Origin: Proteromonas lacertae
Lineage: Eukaryota > Sar > Bigyra > Opalinata > Proteromonadidae
Direction of reading: 5' to 3'
DNA: 62,255 nucleotides
Assembly: GCA_002245135.1 (NCBI GenBank)
Contig: NGBS01000628.1
Span: 1 to 62,255, forward strand
Under the pieces are notes generated by a model that saw nothing but the letters and a program-made list of their open reading frames with translations, had not been told where the DNA came from and searched no databases. The position numbers were made by a program, and so were the translations under genes. This document shows positions 19,393 through 29,603 of this stretch, one piece after another; positions within the stretch are counted from its first letter, which is position 1, and each line of letters begins with the position of its first letter.

Positions 19393-22300
19393 AATTTGGT
19401 TTGAAGTTCTGCTTATGTACTATGACATTAGGTTCTATTTCGCAAGTGTTTGATATACTATTTCCTGATAGTACTGTTGGTGCAATATTAATGTATTTAG
19501 TAAATGCAGGAATAGGATATAGTGGTGTTATGCAATGGATATTTGGTTTATCTCCAGCATGGGTTAATGCAGCATCTTTTGTGTCAATGTTAACTCCTAA
19601 TTTTGTCAGCTTGGTATATAATCGTTGGAAACAAGTTCCTCCAATGGATATGTCACAATGGATTCATTCTAAGTTAGATAGTATAATGGGTTTCTTTACT
19701 ACATCACTAAGTAATATATACAATTGGTTCAGAGGTATATTTGGTGCTACTCCTTCAACAACAAATTCGACGAGTGCGCCGGCCACTTCAAATATTCAAG
19801 CATCGAATGTTACAACTGCTCCCAGTTATGATAATACAACTTCAATACCTACAACTGGCGCCAGTTATAATAATACAACTTCAATACCTGCAACTGGTGC
19901 AGGTTATAATAATCAAAGTTCAAATGTTGCAAACTACTCCGGAATGATGGCAGGTGCTGCTGCCGCCACGGCGGCAACAGCCCAGTCATCATTCCAAAAT
20001 AACACACAACCAATACAACAAAGATATAATGTAGATGCTATTATGGAAAAATTACAATCATTTTTGATTAATCAATATGATTATGATTCAGTTAAGCAAA
20101 TGGTTATGAATAATACAAAACAAGATTTAGAAAATGTATGTAAAAATGTAGGATTGCCATTAGATATTATATCAAAGTATTCCAGCTATGGAGGAACAAT
20201 AGATCAATTAGTAGATTACTTACATTATTTCAAATATCAATGTGGTCGTAATGCTCCAGAAGCACGATCAGATGTGTGTAATTTAATTAATGGTATGGGT
20301 AGTGAATATCATTTATGGCCTAAAGTAAATTATGGTATCTTTGGTATGTCTTTAGATGGATATCCAAAGACAGGTTCAGGTAGAAGAAAACATGTTCATT
20401 TCAAGCATAAGAAACATCACAGAAGAAATAAACTAAAATTAGAGAGTATCCCACGGAGGCATCTCTTGGCTACTAAGAAATTAGGTGGTATTATACCATT
20501 AAGAGTGGGTCAAAGTGTTGGTCCTAATGAGCATGTCATTATTACTAATCCAAGACAACAAATGTATGATGCTGCTAGTGCTGCTTATAATGGAACATCA
20601 CAATTACAGCCAAGTCAAATACCAGAATATATTCAACCATATATACCAAAAGAAACTGTAGGATATGATTATAATTGGAATTATGATAAATTATTTAGTC
20701 CAGGTTTGAATAGACAAGCTCGAAAAGAAGTTCAATATGCATTAACTAATAATTATGCTTCTTTGTTGCCTAACAATTATCATATTAATTTTTATGATAT
20801 GCTAGATCGTGAACATAAAAAAGGACATTTAAGAGGAACATTCCCATTAGCAACATTAAATACATCTAATCCAAGAAGCTATCTTTTGAACTGGCCTGAA
20901 TATGTTACAGAAGCAGATGTTCAGGCATATGATAATGGAATGAATAGAGTTACAGATCCTTTGTTACAAAAATTTCCTAAATTACAAAATTATAAATCAT
21001 TGCAAGAGATTATAGAAAAGAATCCTCAATTAGCAGCCTATAAAAATTATAGACAAGATTGGTTGACCTCAACTTGGGATAAATTAACAGGTAATGATAA
21101 AGATGCAATAGAATATTATAACAAACTATTATTACAGCAGGAGTATTTGCAAAATGAATTAGTTGATGGAGTAAGTAAGATCAATCAATATTCAGATCCA
21201 TATAATTTTGATCCGAATCGAGCTGAAAAAGTAAAAGAATATATTGCATTGAATAATCAAAAGGCACAAAGATATATGGATGATCAAGAGATATTAGAAA
21301 GATCAAAATTTTATAGATGGGCATTAGATCCAAAAAATCAAGAACTGGTGAATAGTGCTATAGATATAGATAAAGAACCTCATACATGGATTAATGAAGA
21401 TAAATATAGAGAACTGAATGAAATAGCATCACAGAATAGTAGAGATTTCATTAACTTTGATTATAACAGAGAGAAGTTAGGTCACTCACTTCCTCAAGAG
21501 TGGGTGAATGCAGATAATAGACAAAAATATGAAATAGCTATTGGTTTAGTGAAAACTGCTTGTAATTCATGGGCACAATTTGAAAATTCACAGTTTCAAA
21601 AAGCACTTGATTCATTACGTGAATCTGATTTTATGGGTTTTGCTGGTAATTTGTTCCTGTGTGTAGAGAATGTATTTAGGATATTTCCACAAATATACTA
21701 TACAATGAAGTCATATTTGGTTGGTGGAGTTACTCCTCAAATGTTTGAAGTAGATCATGCAATGAAATATGTTCGTGCAATAGTAATGACATGTTTAGCT
21801 TATTGGTTATGGAAAAAATCTAAACTACCAACATCAGGGTTCTTGTATGTAATGTGGTACTTCATTTTCGACTACTATGAAATAATTCGTATGCTGTCAG
21901 GTGGTAGACTGACTTGTATTATAGGAACAGTATTCAGTGCATTGACTGCTTGTTTTGGTTTGCTAGATGCAGGTGGTTTATTAAACTGGTTAAAACCAAC
22001 ACCATATCAACACAAGAATGCAATCAAAATGGATAACTACGTGAAACGTTCACAACAAACAATTCCAAGTTCACTCACTAATTTTGGTAGAGCAGTGAGT
22101 AATTTAGATCAAGCAAAACAACTCAGTGAAGCTATGAGTTACTTTGGAATAGGTAATGGAAATAATAAAAAAGTAAAGAAATTAATTTCACGTAGGAAAG
22201 TTTTGTATAACAGTATCACTTCAGATGCCTTATCGAACTTTGATATAGAGTTAATTGTGAAAAATGAGTTCAATAATTTCCATGGAAAGTTCATGGGAGT

Positions 22301-22721
22301 GTTCTGCTGGGACGAGCTTGTACTTCCTATACCCAAAAAGAAGAATCAATGGGGAATCATAATCAATACACTCACCACACAAGCTAGCCCTGATTCTATA
22401 GGTCATTGGGTGGCCTTAGTAGTTGACAATATCAAAAAGCAATTCCTGTACTATGATTCATTTGGTGAAGATCCTCAACACTTGGAAGAATTTAAAAAGA
22501 ATTTGAAAAAATTAAAGAAGTATCATAATGAAAAGTATGAACTTAAAATCAATGGAGTACAGAATCAAAATTCAAATACTGCTAACTGTGGTTTTTTTGC
22601 TATTAATTTTTTGAAAAATATTTTAAGAGATCAGTGTAGTTTCAAAAAGGCTACTGACTATAATACAATAGTGGGTGAAGCAAAAATTAGGTTAATGAAA
22701 AAACAATTTGGATTAATATAA
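19389..22721 (+). CDS. Large Polinton polyprotein with C-terminal adenain-type cysteine protease, copy 2
   Basis: An open frame of 1,110 codons that looks whole. In order: hydrophobic N-terminal segments (residues of about 5-80), a Thr/Ser/Asn-rich tandem repeat (TTGASYNN / ATGAGYNN, about 140-185), an Ala patch, a long soluble region with a basic spot (RRKHVHFKHKKHHRRNKLK, about 333), two or three hydrophobic segments (about 755-870), and a C-terminal protease of about 200 residues. The protease shows GHWVALVVDN (His), LYYDSFGEDP (acidic) and Gln plus NTANCGFFAINFL (Cys), the adenain order. Polinton proteases are usually stand-alone and about 200 aa, so a fusion of this size is unusual. The same fusion order is seen in copy 1. 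Confidence 0.8.
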   Translation: MKFGLKFCLCTMTLGSISQVFDILFPDSTVGAILMYLVNAGIGYSGVMQWIFGLSPAWVNAASFVSMLTPNFVSLVYNRWKQVPPMDMSQWIHSKLDSIMGFFTTSLSNIYNWFRGIFGATPSTTNSTSAPATSNIQASNVTTAPSYDNTTSIPTTGASYNNTTSIPATGAGYNNQSSNVANYSGMMAGAAAATAATAQSSFQNNTQPIQQRYNVDAIMEKLQSFLINQYDYDSVKQMVMNNTKQDLENVCKNVGLPLDIISKYSSYGGTIDQLVDYLHYFKYQCGRNAPEARSDVCNLINGMGSEYHLWPKVNYGIFGMSLDGYPKTGSGRRKHVHFKHKKHHRRNKLKLESIPRRHLLATKKLGGIIPLRVGQSVGPNEHVIITNPRQQMYDAASAAYNGTSQLQPSQIPEYIQPYIPKETVGYDYNWNYDKLFSPGLNRQARKEVQYALTNNYASLLPNNYHINFYDMLDREHKKGHLRGTFPLATLNTSNPRSYLLNWPEYVTEADVQAYDNGMNRVTDPLLQKFPKLQNYKSLQEIIEKNPQLAAYKNYRQDWLTSTWDKLTGNDKDAIEYYNKLLLQQEYLQNELVDGVSKINQYSDPYNFDPNRAEKVKEYIALNNQKAQRYMDDQEILERSKFYRWALDPKNQELVNSAIDIDKEPHTWINEDKYRELNEIASQNSRDFINFDYNREKLGHSLPQEWVNADNRQKYEIAIGLVKTACNSWAQFENSQFQKALDSLRESDFMGFAGNLFLCVENVFRIFPQIYYTMKSYLVGGVTPQMFEVDHAMKYVRAIVMTCLAYWLWKKSKLPTSGFLYVMWYFIFDYYEIIRMLSGGRLTCIIGTVFSALTACFGLLDAGGLLNWLKPTPYQHKNAIKMDNYVKRSQQTIPSSLTNFGRAVSNLDQAKQLSEAMSYFGIGNGNNKKVKKLISRRKVLYNSITSDALSNFDIELIVKNEFNNFHGKFMGVFCWDELVLPIPKKKNQWGIIINTLTTQASPDSIGHWVALVVDNIKKQFLYYDSFGEDPQHLEEFKKNLKKLKKYHNEKYELKINGVQNQNSNTANCGFFAINFLKNILRDQCSFKKATDYNTIVGEAKIRLMKKQFGLI

Positions 22722-22750
22722 TATATAAAATTATTACTTAATTATTTTTT

Positions 22751-23158
22751 TTATGTGTGGTGAAATATTGTATGAGTTTCAATATATTCTATCATCTCTA
22801 AATCCATATGAGTACATTTGAAGAATATTGGCATCTTACCATTAAAACATCTTTGTGGCATTCTAATGATTACTTTTTTCATTGTTGGTGTGTATGTAAC
22901 TTTCGGATAATCTCTATTTCCTAAGTCACAAGGACCTACAAACACTAATATCAAACGTTGACTAATGATCATGTTAATCATTTTGTGTGTTAACTCAAAA
23001 TACCATTGATATATAGGTTTTCGATAATAAAAAAATATAAGGAATTGTAGGCTATACAAATCTAAGTATCTGTCAGGGCCACTTAAATGATATTTCTTTG
23101 TTACCTTGGATTCAAGTTCTGGTAATTTATATTCAATCTGTGGTGGTAGTGTAATCAT
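22751..23158 (-). CDS. Unrecognised 135-aa protein, element-borne
   Basis: An intact frame converging on the polyprotein gene with a 29-bp gap. The protein starts MITLPPQIEYKLPELESKVT and has an aromatic-rich middle (YSLQFLIFFYYRKPIYQWYF) and a hydrophobic strand (RLILVFVGPCDLGN). No family is recognised. Its place between protease and integrase suggests an accessory or virion protein of copy 2. Copy 1 has nothing similar at the matching place. Confidence 0.35.
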   Translation of the reverse strand: MITLPPQIEYKLPELESKVTKKYHLSGPDRYLDLYSLQFLIFFYYRKPIYQWYFELTHKMINMIISQRLILVFVGPCDLGNRDYPKVTYTPTMKKVIIRMPQRCFNGKMPIFFKCTHMDLEMIEYIETHTIFHHT

Positions 23159-23230
23159 ATATAAAAAATAGAATATACTATATGTATATGTATAATAAAA
23201 TATTTAAAAAAAAGAAATTAAAAAGAAAAT

Positions 23231-23315
23231 GGGATTACTAATAGTCTGTGCTAGGAATCGAACCACTAATGCCAGCTGCATGACTCTTTTTTCCTTGCAC
23301 AGTCTATCAGATCCC
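23231..23315 (-). other. tRNA-like / inverted-repeat sequence
   Basis: Read on the - strand, it begins GGGATCTGATAGACTGTGC, contains GGTTCGATTCC (a perfect RNA polymerase III B-box) and ends TAATCCC. The two ends pair for only five bases plus an inner AGACTGTGC-type complement, and the T stem does not close properly, so this is not a normal tRNA. It may be a tRNA-derived SINE piece or a pseudo-tRNA. A second, weaker B-box-like word lies at about 23363-23376. Confidence 0.3.
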
Positions 23316-23319
23316 AATT

Positions 23320-23568
23320 AAATAAAAAAAGGGCATTTAGATATACAGTGCCAGGATGATTCAAGCCGAATTTCAATGGCGCAATATTAAACAACACACA
23401 TCCAAGTAGAAATTATTATTAAACTTCCATAAATTCCTTGTGAAATTAATTTAATAAATAAATAAATAATTATAAATTAGAAACGCAGCCCTCATCGTAG
23501 CTAGTCTATCCAATGCCCAATAATAAAAAACAACATATACAATATATAGCATAATAAAAATTTATTCG
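23320..23568. other. AT-rich gap beside the integrase
   Basis: There is no gene-sized frame. Short words resemble tRNA arms (near 23330-23380) and a (TAAA)n run is at about 23450-23470. Confidence 0.35.
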
Positions 23569-24072
23569 TTACAATATTGATTTGTCTCCCTTCTTTCTCT
23601 TGGGTCTCTCCAGTATTTTTCTAAACCATGTGGTTGGTGCATCATCTTTTCTCACTAACTGCAACTCATAGTGTTTGAATCGAATTAATGAAAAACCTTG
23701 AATGTCATTCCCATTGATATCACCTAAATTGTATGAATATCGATTTTTCTTGATTATCTTATATACATTGTCTGACCAGTATATGTTCTTATCCATTTTA
23801 CGTCTTCTCTCTTTGAATCTCACCAAATCACCTACTTCGAAATTTTGACCAGTATGGTCCAATTTTTCATAATTCTTTAAGTTGTAGTTAATTGATTTTT
23901 GTAATATTTGTTTTTGTAATTCTGGACTATGGAATACCTCATTTGGTGTATATCCTTTAATTCCTGGTAATGGCTTGTTGTTATAGTCATCTATCACTTC
24001 CTGTATTATACTATCGAGTTTTAATTTATAATTCATATCTGGTATAATATGCTTATCATTGTGATCAAACAT
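23569..24072 (-). pseudogene. Polinton integrase, C-terminal half, copy 2
   Basis: An open frame of 167 codons. The N-terminal part, EVIDDYNNKPLPGIKGYTPN followed by EVFHSPELQ, matches the end of a retroviral-type integrase core. FEVGDLVRFKERRRKMDKNI and YWSDNVYKI form the SH3-like DNA-binding domain, and the tail is basic (ERPKRKKGDK). The DDE core with its first two acidic residues is absent: the sequence stops 20 bp from the truncated ABCG frame. It is a partial remnant, closely related to 9718-10106. Confidence 0.75.
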
Positions 24073-24092
24073 TAGACTTTTCAGTTCATTGT

Positions 24093-26428
24093 TTGAATGG
24101 TAAAGGTAATTTATTAAAAATAGGCCATTACAGATTAGAATTTGATGTGAGTAATAAAACCAAACTGTTGATAGAAAAGTTGGGATTGAATATCTGTGAA
24201 AATACAGTAGTAGGTGATGAAATGATTCGAGGTATTAGTGGAGGTGAAAAGAAAAGAGTTACATTAGGTGAGGCATTAGCTGGTCCAGCCAGAGTATTGT
24301 TATTGGATAAAGTTAGTACTGGTTTAGATAGTGCAGTTACGTATGACATATGTAAATTCCTAAATCAATGGGTAAAGATATTTGAAGGAATCTTAGTATG
24401 TCACTTATTACAGCCAGATCCAGAAGTAATAAAACTGTTTGATAATGTGATTATACTGAGTGAAGGTGAAATAATTTATGGTGGATCATCAAATGAAGAG
24501 TGTATTATGAAGTATTTCAATTCAATTGGTTATAATATTCCAAATAATAAAGATATTGGTTCATTTTTATCAGATATGGGAAAAGAAGAATCAAGATTAT
24601 CATTTCGAAAAGATGAAAGTGTGAATGTTGATACAAAGTCAATGGTTGAGTTATATTATAAGAGTGAAAGTTTTGAAAAGATTGAAAGAGAAGTAAATAA
24701 AGAAACAATTCCATCCAAAGAAATTCACAATAATTATAATGATTTAAGGTTTCATCAAAAACATACAATGTCTTATATTCAACAGTTATGTTATTTGTTT
24801 AATTATCACTGTAGGAATATATACAAGAATCCTGGTGTAATTGTAGGAAGAATAGTTCAACAAATGATAGCTGGTGTATTACTTGGTTGGATCTTCTTTG
24901 GACTTGATAAGAATGACTTTATATCTAAAACAGGAGGGATATTTATGGTATTAGGAACGCTTCTCAATGCTACTTTAGGTGTAATATATCCATCATTTTT
25001 TAGTAAACCACCGTTATATAAACAATTGAAACAAGGATATTATAGTAGTAGTTCTTATATTGTTACTTCAGTAATTAGTCGTTATTTATTTCAATTTCTT
25101 GAAACTATAGTATATGGGACAATAATCTATTCAATGATGGGATTTTCATTTGATAATAATGGTGAATATTATTTCATACATATTTTGATATTATTTCTTG
25201 GTTATATTACTTTTTATTCTTTTTATGAAATATTTGTTTATCTATGTGATACAATGGGTGGATTAAGTGCAATTTTGTCAGTAGCCAATTTTATTATGAA
25301 TGTGTTTAACGGTTTTAGTATAACCAGAAAGAGTATTCCAATTTGGTTAATTGAATTCTATTATTTCAGTCCACTTGCTCATATAATAAAAGCTTTACTT
25401 ATAAATGAATTTACAAGTAATAAGTATACAAAAGAAGAATCTGAGATATATCTTGGAGCATTTGATTTTCCAACAGAGAGAAGTGAAATATGGTATTCAT
25501 TAATAATCATGTTATGTGAACATATCTTCTTTGTAATATGTCAAGTAATAGTAGTTCATTACTTTCAATATGATCCATTCTATCCAAGTAAAACAGTAGA
25601 CAAAGATTCAGTGAAAAAGATAGAAAAATTGAAGAAACATATGAATGAAAAGACAACTAGTTCACTTGATAATCCAATAAGGAATGTAGATTTTACATTT
25701 GAACATGTCAAATACAGTGTAAGAGTAAAAGATCCAATAACAAAAAGAAAAGTAGATAAAGTGTTATTGAATGATGTAAGTGGATTTGTAAGAGCTCACA
25801 GTATGACTGCTTTAATGGGAGCAAGTGGTGCAGGTAAAACAACATTATTGGATGTATTAGCCAATAGAAAAACACAAGGAAAAATAGAAGGTAAATTCTT
25901 ATTGAATGGTAAAGAATATAAACCCAATGATTTGTGTATGTTAAGTGGATATGTAGAACAACAAGATACATTACCTGAAACTGAGACAGTCAAAGATGCA
26001 TTGATGTTTAATGCAAGATTAAGATATCCAGGAAATCCTAAAGATAGTGTGATAGTGAAGTATGTAGATGAAACAATCGAATTATTAGGATTAAGTGAAT
26101 ATAAGAATATGATGATAGGAACAAAAGAGAATGGTTTGCCAATGGGTATAAGAAAATTGGTAATGATTGGAATAGAATTAGCAGCTAATCCCTCAATATT
26201 ATTCTTAGATGAACCAACTACTGGGTTAGATAGTTCATCAGCTTTATTAGTATGTAAGATGTTGAATAAGATAGGTGAATGTGGAAGAAGTATAATTTGT
26301 ACAATCCATCAACCATCTTATGTAATATTTGAATTGTTAATGTGTGTACTATTGTGCAATATAGCTTATAAAGAAGATTTGGAGAAAAGCATTGTATATA
26401 TTAATTATATATATTTTTATATAGTATG
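24093..26428 (+). pseudogene. PDR-type ABCG transporter, lacking 5' and 3' parts
   Basis: An open frame of 778 codons. It starts inside nucleotide-binding domain 1, after its Walker A: signature RGISGGEKKRVTLGE, then LLLDKVSTGLDS and LLQPDPEV. Transmembrane domain 1 spans residues of about 235-490. Domain 2 has Walker A GASGAGKTTLLDVLA, an altered signature (LPMGIRKLVMIG), Walker B ILFLDEPTTGLDS and the H-loop TIHQPS. The frame then ends, so transmembrane domain 2 is missing. The Lys in place of the catalytic Glu in domain 1 and the altered signature in domain 2 follow the known asymmetry of PDR pumps. Full-length members have about 1,400 residues and export drugs or lipids at the plasma membrane. 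The 5' loss coincides with Polinton copy 2. Confidence 0.85.
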
Positions 26429-26433
26429 ACAGA

Positions 26434-26736
26434 ATGGAAGATATGATAGAACTCACAAGTATGTATATCATCCATTTTGGAGACTCTGATTTATCTAAAT
26501 GCGAAAAAGAAGAAGACAAGAATGGAAGAGGTGATATAGTGTACAGAAGTACTATAGAAGATGTGTTTTCTAATAGAGTTTCTGCAGTATCATTGTTTGA
26601 AAACCTAGCTGAAAATAGTATCTACAAAAAAGAAAGTGCACTACTTCAACTACTCATAAATTCAAAAAGAAGAGAACAATTCAAAGAAAGAAATCAAACA
26701 AAAAAAAATGGAAGATGTGAGCACAGAGGAAGATGA
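26434..26736 (+). CDS. Hypothetical ORF, 100 aa
   Basis: An ATG frame just after the ABCG remnant: acidic-basic mixed, no membrane segment (DSDLSKCEKEEDKNGRGDI, FSNRVSAVSLFENLAENS). A short overlapping frame from 26707 begins MEDVSTEEDDDDEYCPLPLL. No family is recognised. It could be a diverged piece of a neighbouring host gene or chance. Confidence 0.25.
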   Translation: MEDMIELTSMYIIHFGDSDLSKCEKEEDKNGRGDIVYRSTIEDVFSNRVSAVSLFENLAENSIYKKESALLQLLINSKRREQFKERNQTKKNGRCEHRGR

Positions 26737-27194
26737 TGATGATGAGTACTGTCCGCTTCCATTATTAATCTCTGATCCTAATTGGTTCAAATGATTGATT
26801 GTGTTTGTGTAGGGTGTTGTGTTTATGATATACATAATTAATTAGCATTATATTGATAAGTAATATACGTCTTATAAGAAATTTCAATAATTGAAAAAAT
26901 AGATGCGTTTCGAGATTTGACTTGAACTCCATTTTTTTTTTGTTTTGTTTTTTTATTACATAGGATGGTCACTATATGGTGTCATATCACACCATGTGTT
27001 GACCATCCTATTGAGATTGTTTTTATTGAATTATTTTTTGAAATTATATGTCATTCACTTTCTATAATTTGAACTAACAACATAAATAGATTCATCATAA
27101 GATGAGGATTCAAATGGAATAATTATTTTTGTTTAAATTCAAACAGAAAAGCGAAAAAATAATGTAAGCTTGAATTATGGTTTGATAATGAAAC
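26737..27194. other. Non-coding gap with foldback
   Basis: AT-rich sequence. At 26961-27010 there is a hairpin with arms TAGGATGGTCACTATATGGT and its near complement ACCATGTGTTGACCATCCTA, a loop of six bases and a few mismatches, suggesting a short MITE. Nothing else is seen. Confidence 0.5.
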
Positions 27195-27305
27195 GGACAA
27201 AAAACACATAGGGGGAAATGGAACACTGTTCTATTTCCCCCTATGTGTTTTTGGTTCAAAAAAAGATCCGTTTTCAATGTGTTCTATTTCCCTCTAATAC
27301 TCATT
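27195..27305. mobile_element. Palindromic MITE-like repeat, second copy
   Basis: The arms AAAAACACATAGGGGGAAAT and ATTTCCCCCTATGTGTTTTT face each other around GGAACACTGTTCT. Downstream are AAAAAAAGATCCGTTTT and TTTCCCTCTAATACTCATTA. The same words in related order occur at 5105-5218. A 91-codon frame (27243-27518) starts inside it and is not convincing as a gene. Confidence 0.5.
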
Positions 27306-27612
27306 ATTATTTGGCCTATATCTCATCAAAGAGAGTTTATTGAGAAAGGGTATGGCAGTTATGTAAAAGAGCTAGATACAAATATAAGTTCATTTTTGAC
27401 AATATTAAATAAAATATATAATATAAAGTATAATGCATATGAATTATCACAGAATGTATTAAATAATTTAAATTGCCTTAATTCACTATATCAAGTAGTT
27501 AATCATATATTTAGTTGATATATAGAAATTATTCAATGAATCTAATGAAAAATAAATCTAATGAATATATGCCTTAGTTCTATATAACTTTAATGGTATT
27601 GGAAGGAAGATA

Positions 27613-28479
27613 ATGAACTTCAACATTGTAATTGTAGAATTAGTTAGTATATTTATATGCATATTAATGTTTATTTTTAATAAATCTAAACCAAATGAAC
27701 ATATAAATATAGCTAATAAAGTGCTATCCATTTTTCCTCCTACAATTATAAATGAACAATCCTTCTATTTTGTCAAAACTAATTATAGAAACATGTCATT
27801 TCATCAGTGTATAAGGAGTGATGATTATGTATCAAATTATATTAGCAAACATGGAAGGTGGGAAGAATGTCAAATAATTTTCGACATATGGAATTCAAGC
27901 AGCAAAAATGGTATATTTTTAGATATAGGGGCAAATATTGGTTCTTGTTCATTTCCTTTTGCTGAAGCAGGAGTAAAAGTCATTGCTTTTGAACCTTTAC
28001 CTAATAATTTGTTTCTATTTACTATTACAACTAATAGTAATTCAAAATTAAAAAAATTTATCACCATATATCCTTATGCATTAGGAAATGTAGATAAGAA
28101 ACAAATAATATACATAAAGAAAAACAACTGGGGAGCATCATCCTTATATAGGAATTATAAAGATTATAATTATACTATACATGTGAAGAAACTAGATGAC
28201 TTTATTGCTTTAATACCTAATAGAATATCTATTATTAAAATAGATGTGGAGGGAGGAGAATATGATTTATTAAAAGGAAGTATAAATTTCTTTAAGAACC
28301 ATAAAGCTGAATATTTGTATATTGAATCATCATGTGGAAATAAAAATAAAAATAATATGTATGGCATTGAAAAGTTATACTCTTTGCTTAATAAGTTAGG
28401 ATATGATATTGTAAAAAAAATAGAATGTGAAAAAATACGATTGGATAATGTAATTGCAAAAGCTAAATTTAAAACTTGA
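27613..28479 (+). CDS. FkbM-family methyltransferase, membrane-anchored
   Basis: An intact frame of 288 codons. Residues of about 4-22 are a hydrophobic anchor (IVIVELVSIFICILMFIF). The SAM-binding motif I is GIFLDIGANIGSCSFPFA (about 97-114), followed by VKVIAFEPLPNN. The C-terminal IIKIDVEGGEYDLLKGSI (from about residue 206) is the FkbM signature. FkbM enzymes are O-methyltransferases that often modify sugars. The N-terminal anchor suggests action in the secretory pathway. A repeat of part of its 5' region (CCTCCTA...AATTATAAATGAACAATC) is found near 31210-31250. It is one of several FkbM genes here. Confidence 0.85.
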   Translation: MNFNIVIVELVSIFICILMFIFNKSKPNEHINIANKVLSIFPPTIINEQSFYFVKTNYRNMSFHQCIRSDDYVSNYISKHGRWEECQIIFDIWNSSSKNGIFLDIGANIGSCSFPFAEAGVKVIAFEPLPNNLFLFTITTNSNSKLKKFITIYPYALGNVDKKQIIYIKKNNWGASSLYRNYKDYNYTIHVKKLDDFIALIPNRISIIKIDVEGGEYDLLKGSINFFKNHKAEYLYIESSCGNKNKNNMYGIEKLYSLLNKLGYDIVKKIECEKIRLDNVIAKAKFKT

Positions 28480-28516
28480 CTTATACTATTTTATTTCTTA
28501 CAACACTATAGGAATT

Positions 28517-29263
28517 TCAACTTTCTCTTCCATAATAATACATATCTGATCTAAAAGAGAATTTAGATTCAAAGAATTTATAAACAGATTTTAAATAATT
28601 ATTCAAATAATCTAATGATGCATCGATTGAATTTGCTTTACACATACCACCTTTATATCTTGTGTGTCTAACATAGCCATATGTCGAATTAATTATTCTC
28701 ACTTTTATAGGCATTAATACTTCTTTGTATATATGAACATCAAGAATAGAGTATTTATATAAATTACCTACAACATATTTTTCATATCCTTTTTTTACAG
28801 TGCAACAATTTTTGTTGCTAATTATTGATTCATGTGTTTTTGAATAATAAGAGAATAACTTTGATTTTAGCAAATACATATCACTACTATGATTATCAAC
28901 ACTTTTAAATAATGACAAATAGTTATTTGTTTTTAGCGGTACTATAATCTCATCAATATCATGATATATAATATATTTTGTGTTATACATATATCTATAT
29001 AGAATATCATTGATTTTAGGTACTTGACCAGTTGAATGAACAAATTGAATTTCTTTATTAAAACAAAATGGTATTAATTCTATATATTTGCTTTTCAGAT
29101 AATAGAATAAGATTGATTTAATATAATTAGTAGATGATGTTACATGTATAATTATATGTTCAACTCCATAAATTTTTGCAATTTCAATAACATCAATTAC
29201 TTGCTTATAGTTGATGATTTCATGAAAATTTACTATTGATAAAATAATATTGTACACTTTCAT
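28517..29263 (-). CDS. GT92-family glycosyltransferase (DUF23), N-terminus uncertain
   Basis: An open frame of 248 codons. GVEHIIIHVTSSTNY, then QVPKINDILYRYMYNTKYII and YHDIDEIIVPL (the DxD metal site), matches GT92 enzymes, which include nematode and plant beta-1,4-galactosyltransferases. The C-terminal part keeps a family-like RHTRYKGGMC segment. Upstream, to about 29600 on the same strand, another frame (LEKSYTCNYIHN, ENKEIILIGVSYPY) looks like the missing stem and N-terminal part, separated by a frame step near 29320. So the gene is either broken or affected by a small indel. It converges on the FkbM gene at 27613 with a gap of about 37 bp. Confidence 0.75.
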   Translation of the reverse strand: MKVYNIILSIVNFHEIINYKQVIDVIEIAKIYGVEHIIIHVTSSTNYIKSILFYYLKSKYIELIPFCFNKEIQFVHSTGQVPKINDILYRYMYNTKYIIYHDIDEIIVPLKTNNYLSLFKSVDNHSSDMYLLKSKLFSYYSKTHESIISNKNCCTVKKGYEKYVVGNLYKYSILDVHIYKEVLMPIKVRIINSTYGYVRHTRYKGGMCKANSIDASLDYLNNYLKSVYKFFESKFSFRSDMYYYGRES

Positions 29264-29603
29264 TGGTTTATAAATTAGTAATGGAATAATTTTGTTATTA
29301 ATTACAATTGCTTTAGGTGTTAAGTGTTAAGTTTTTTTGTTTATGTATATTATATAATTTTTTCACATTCATTATACAATTAAATCTATATTCTTCATAT
29401 ATTATGTTACATATATTTATATGATTCTTATATGGGTATGATACTCCTATTAAAATTATTTCTTTATTTTCTAACATATTTGAGGAATAAATATATAACT
29501 GGTTATTAATATTAGAATTGTGTATATAGTTGCATGTATAACTCTTTTCTAAATATATATATGTATTATTAATAAGATTTGATAATGAAAATATATATGT
29601 AAT

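Larger units (their letters stand above)
18505..24085. mobile_element. Polinton/Maverick-type element, copy 2 (fossil, incomplete)
   Basis: Parts: a stray piece of the polyprotein (18505-18738), a small acidic ORF (18766-18980), the polyprotein ending in an adenain-type protease (19084-22721, +), an unrecognised gene (22751-23158, -) and an integrase tail (23569-24072, -). Capsid and polymerase genes are absent, so this is an incomplete copy. The left side abuts the truncated TIR-G element and the right side abuts an ABCG gene lacking its 5' part. No terminal repeats were found. The polyprotein frame is long and nearly whole, so this copy looks younger than copy 1. Confidence 0.7.

Noticed and set aside
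25708-25993. Minus-strand ORFs inside the ABCG gene
   Set aside because: Shadows of the strongly supported + strand frame; their composition mirrors it.
27243-27518. 91-aa ORF as a gene
   Set aside because: It starts inside a palindromic MITE-like repeat and has no recognisable features.
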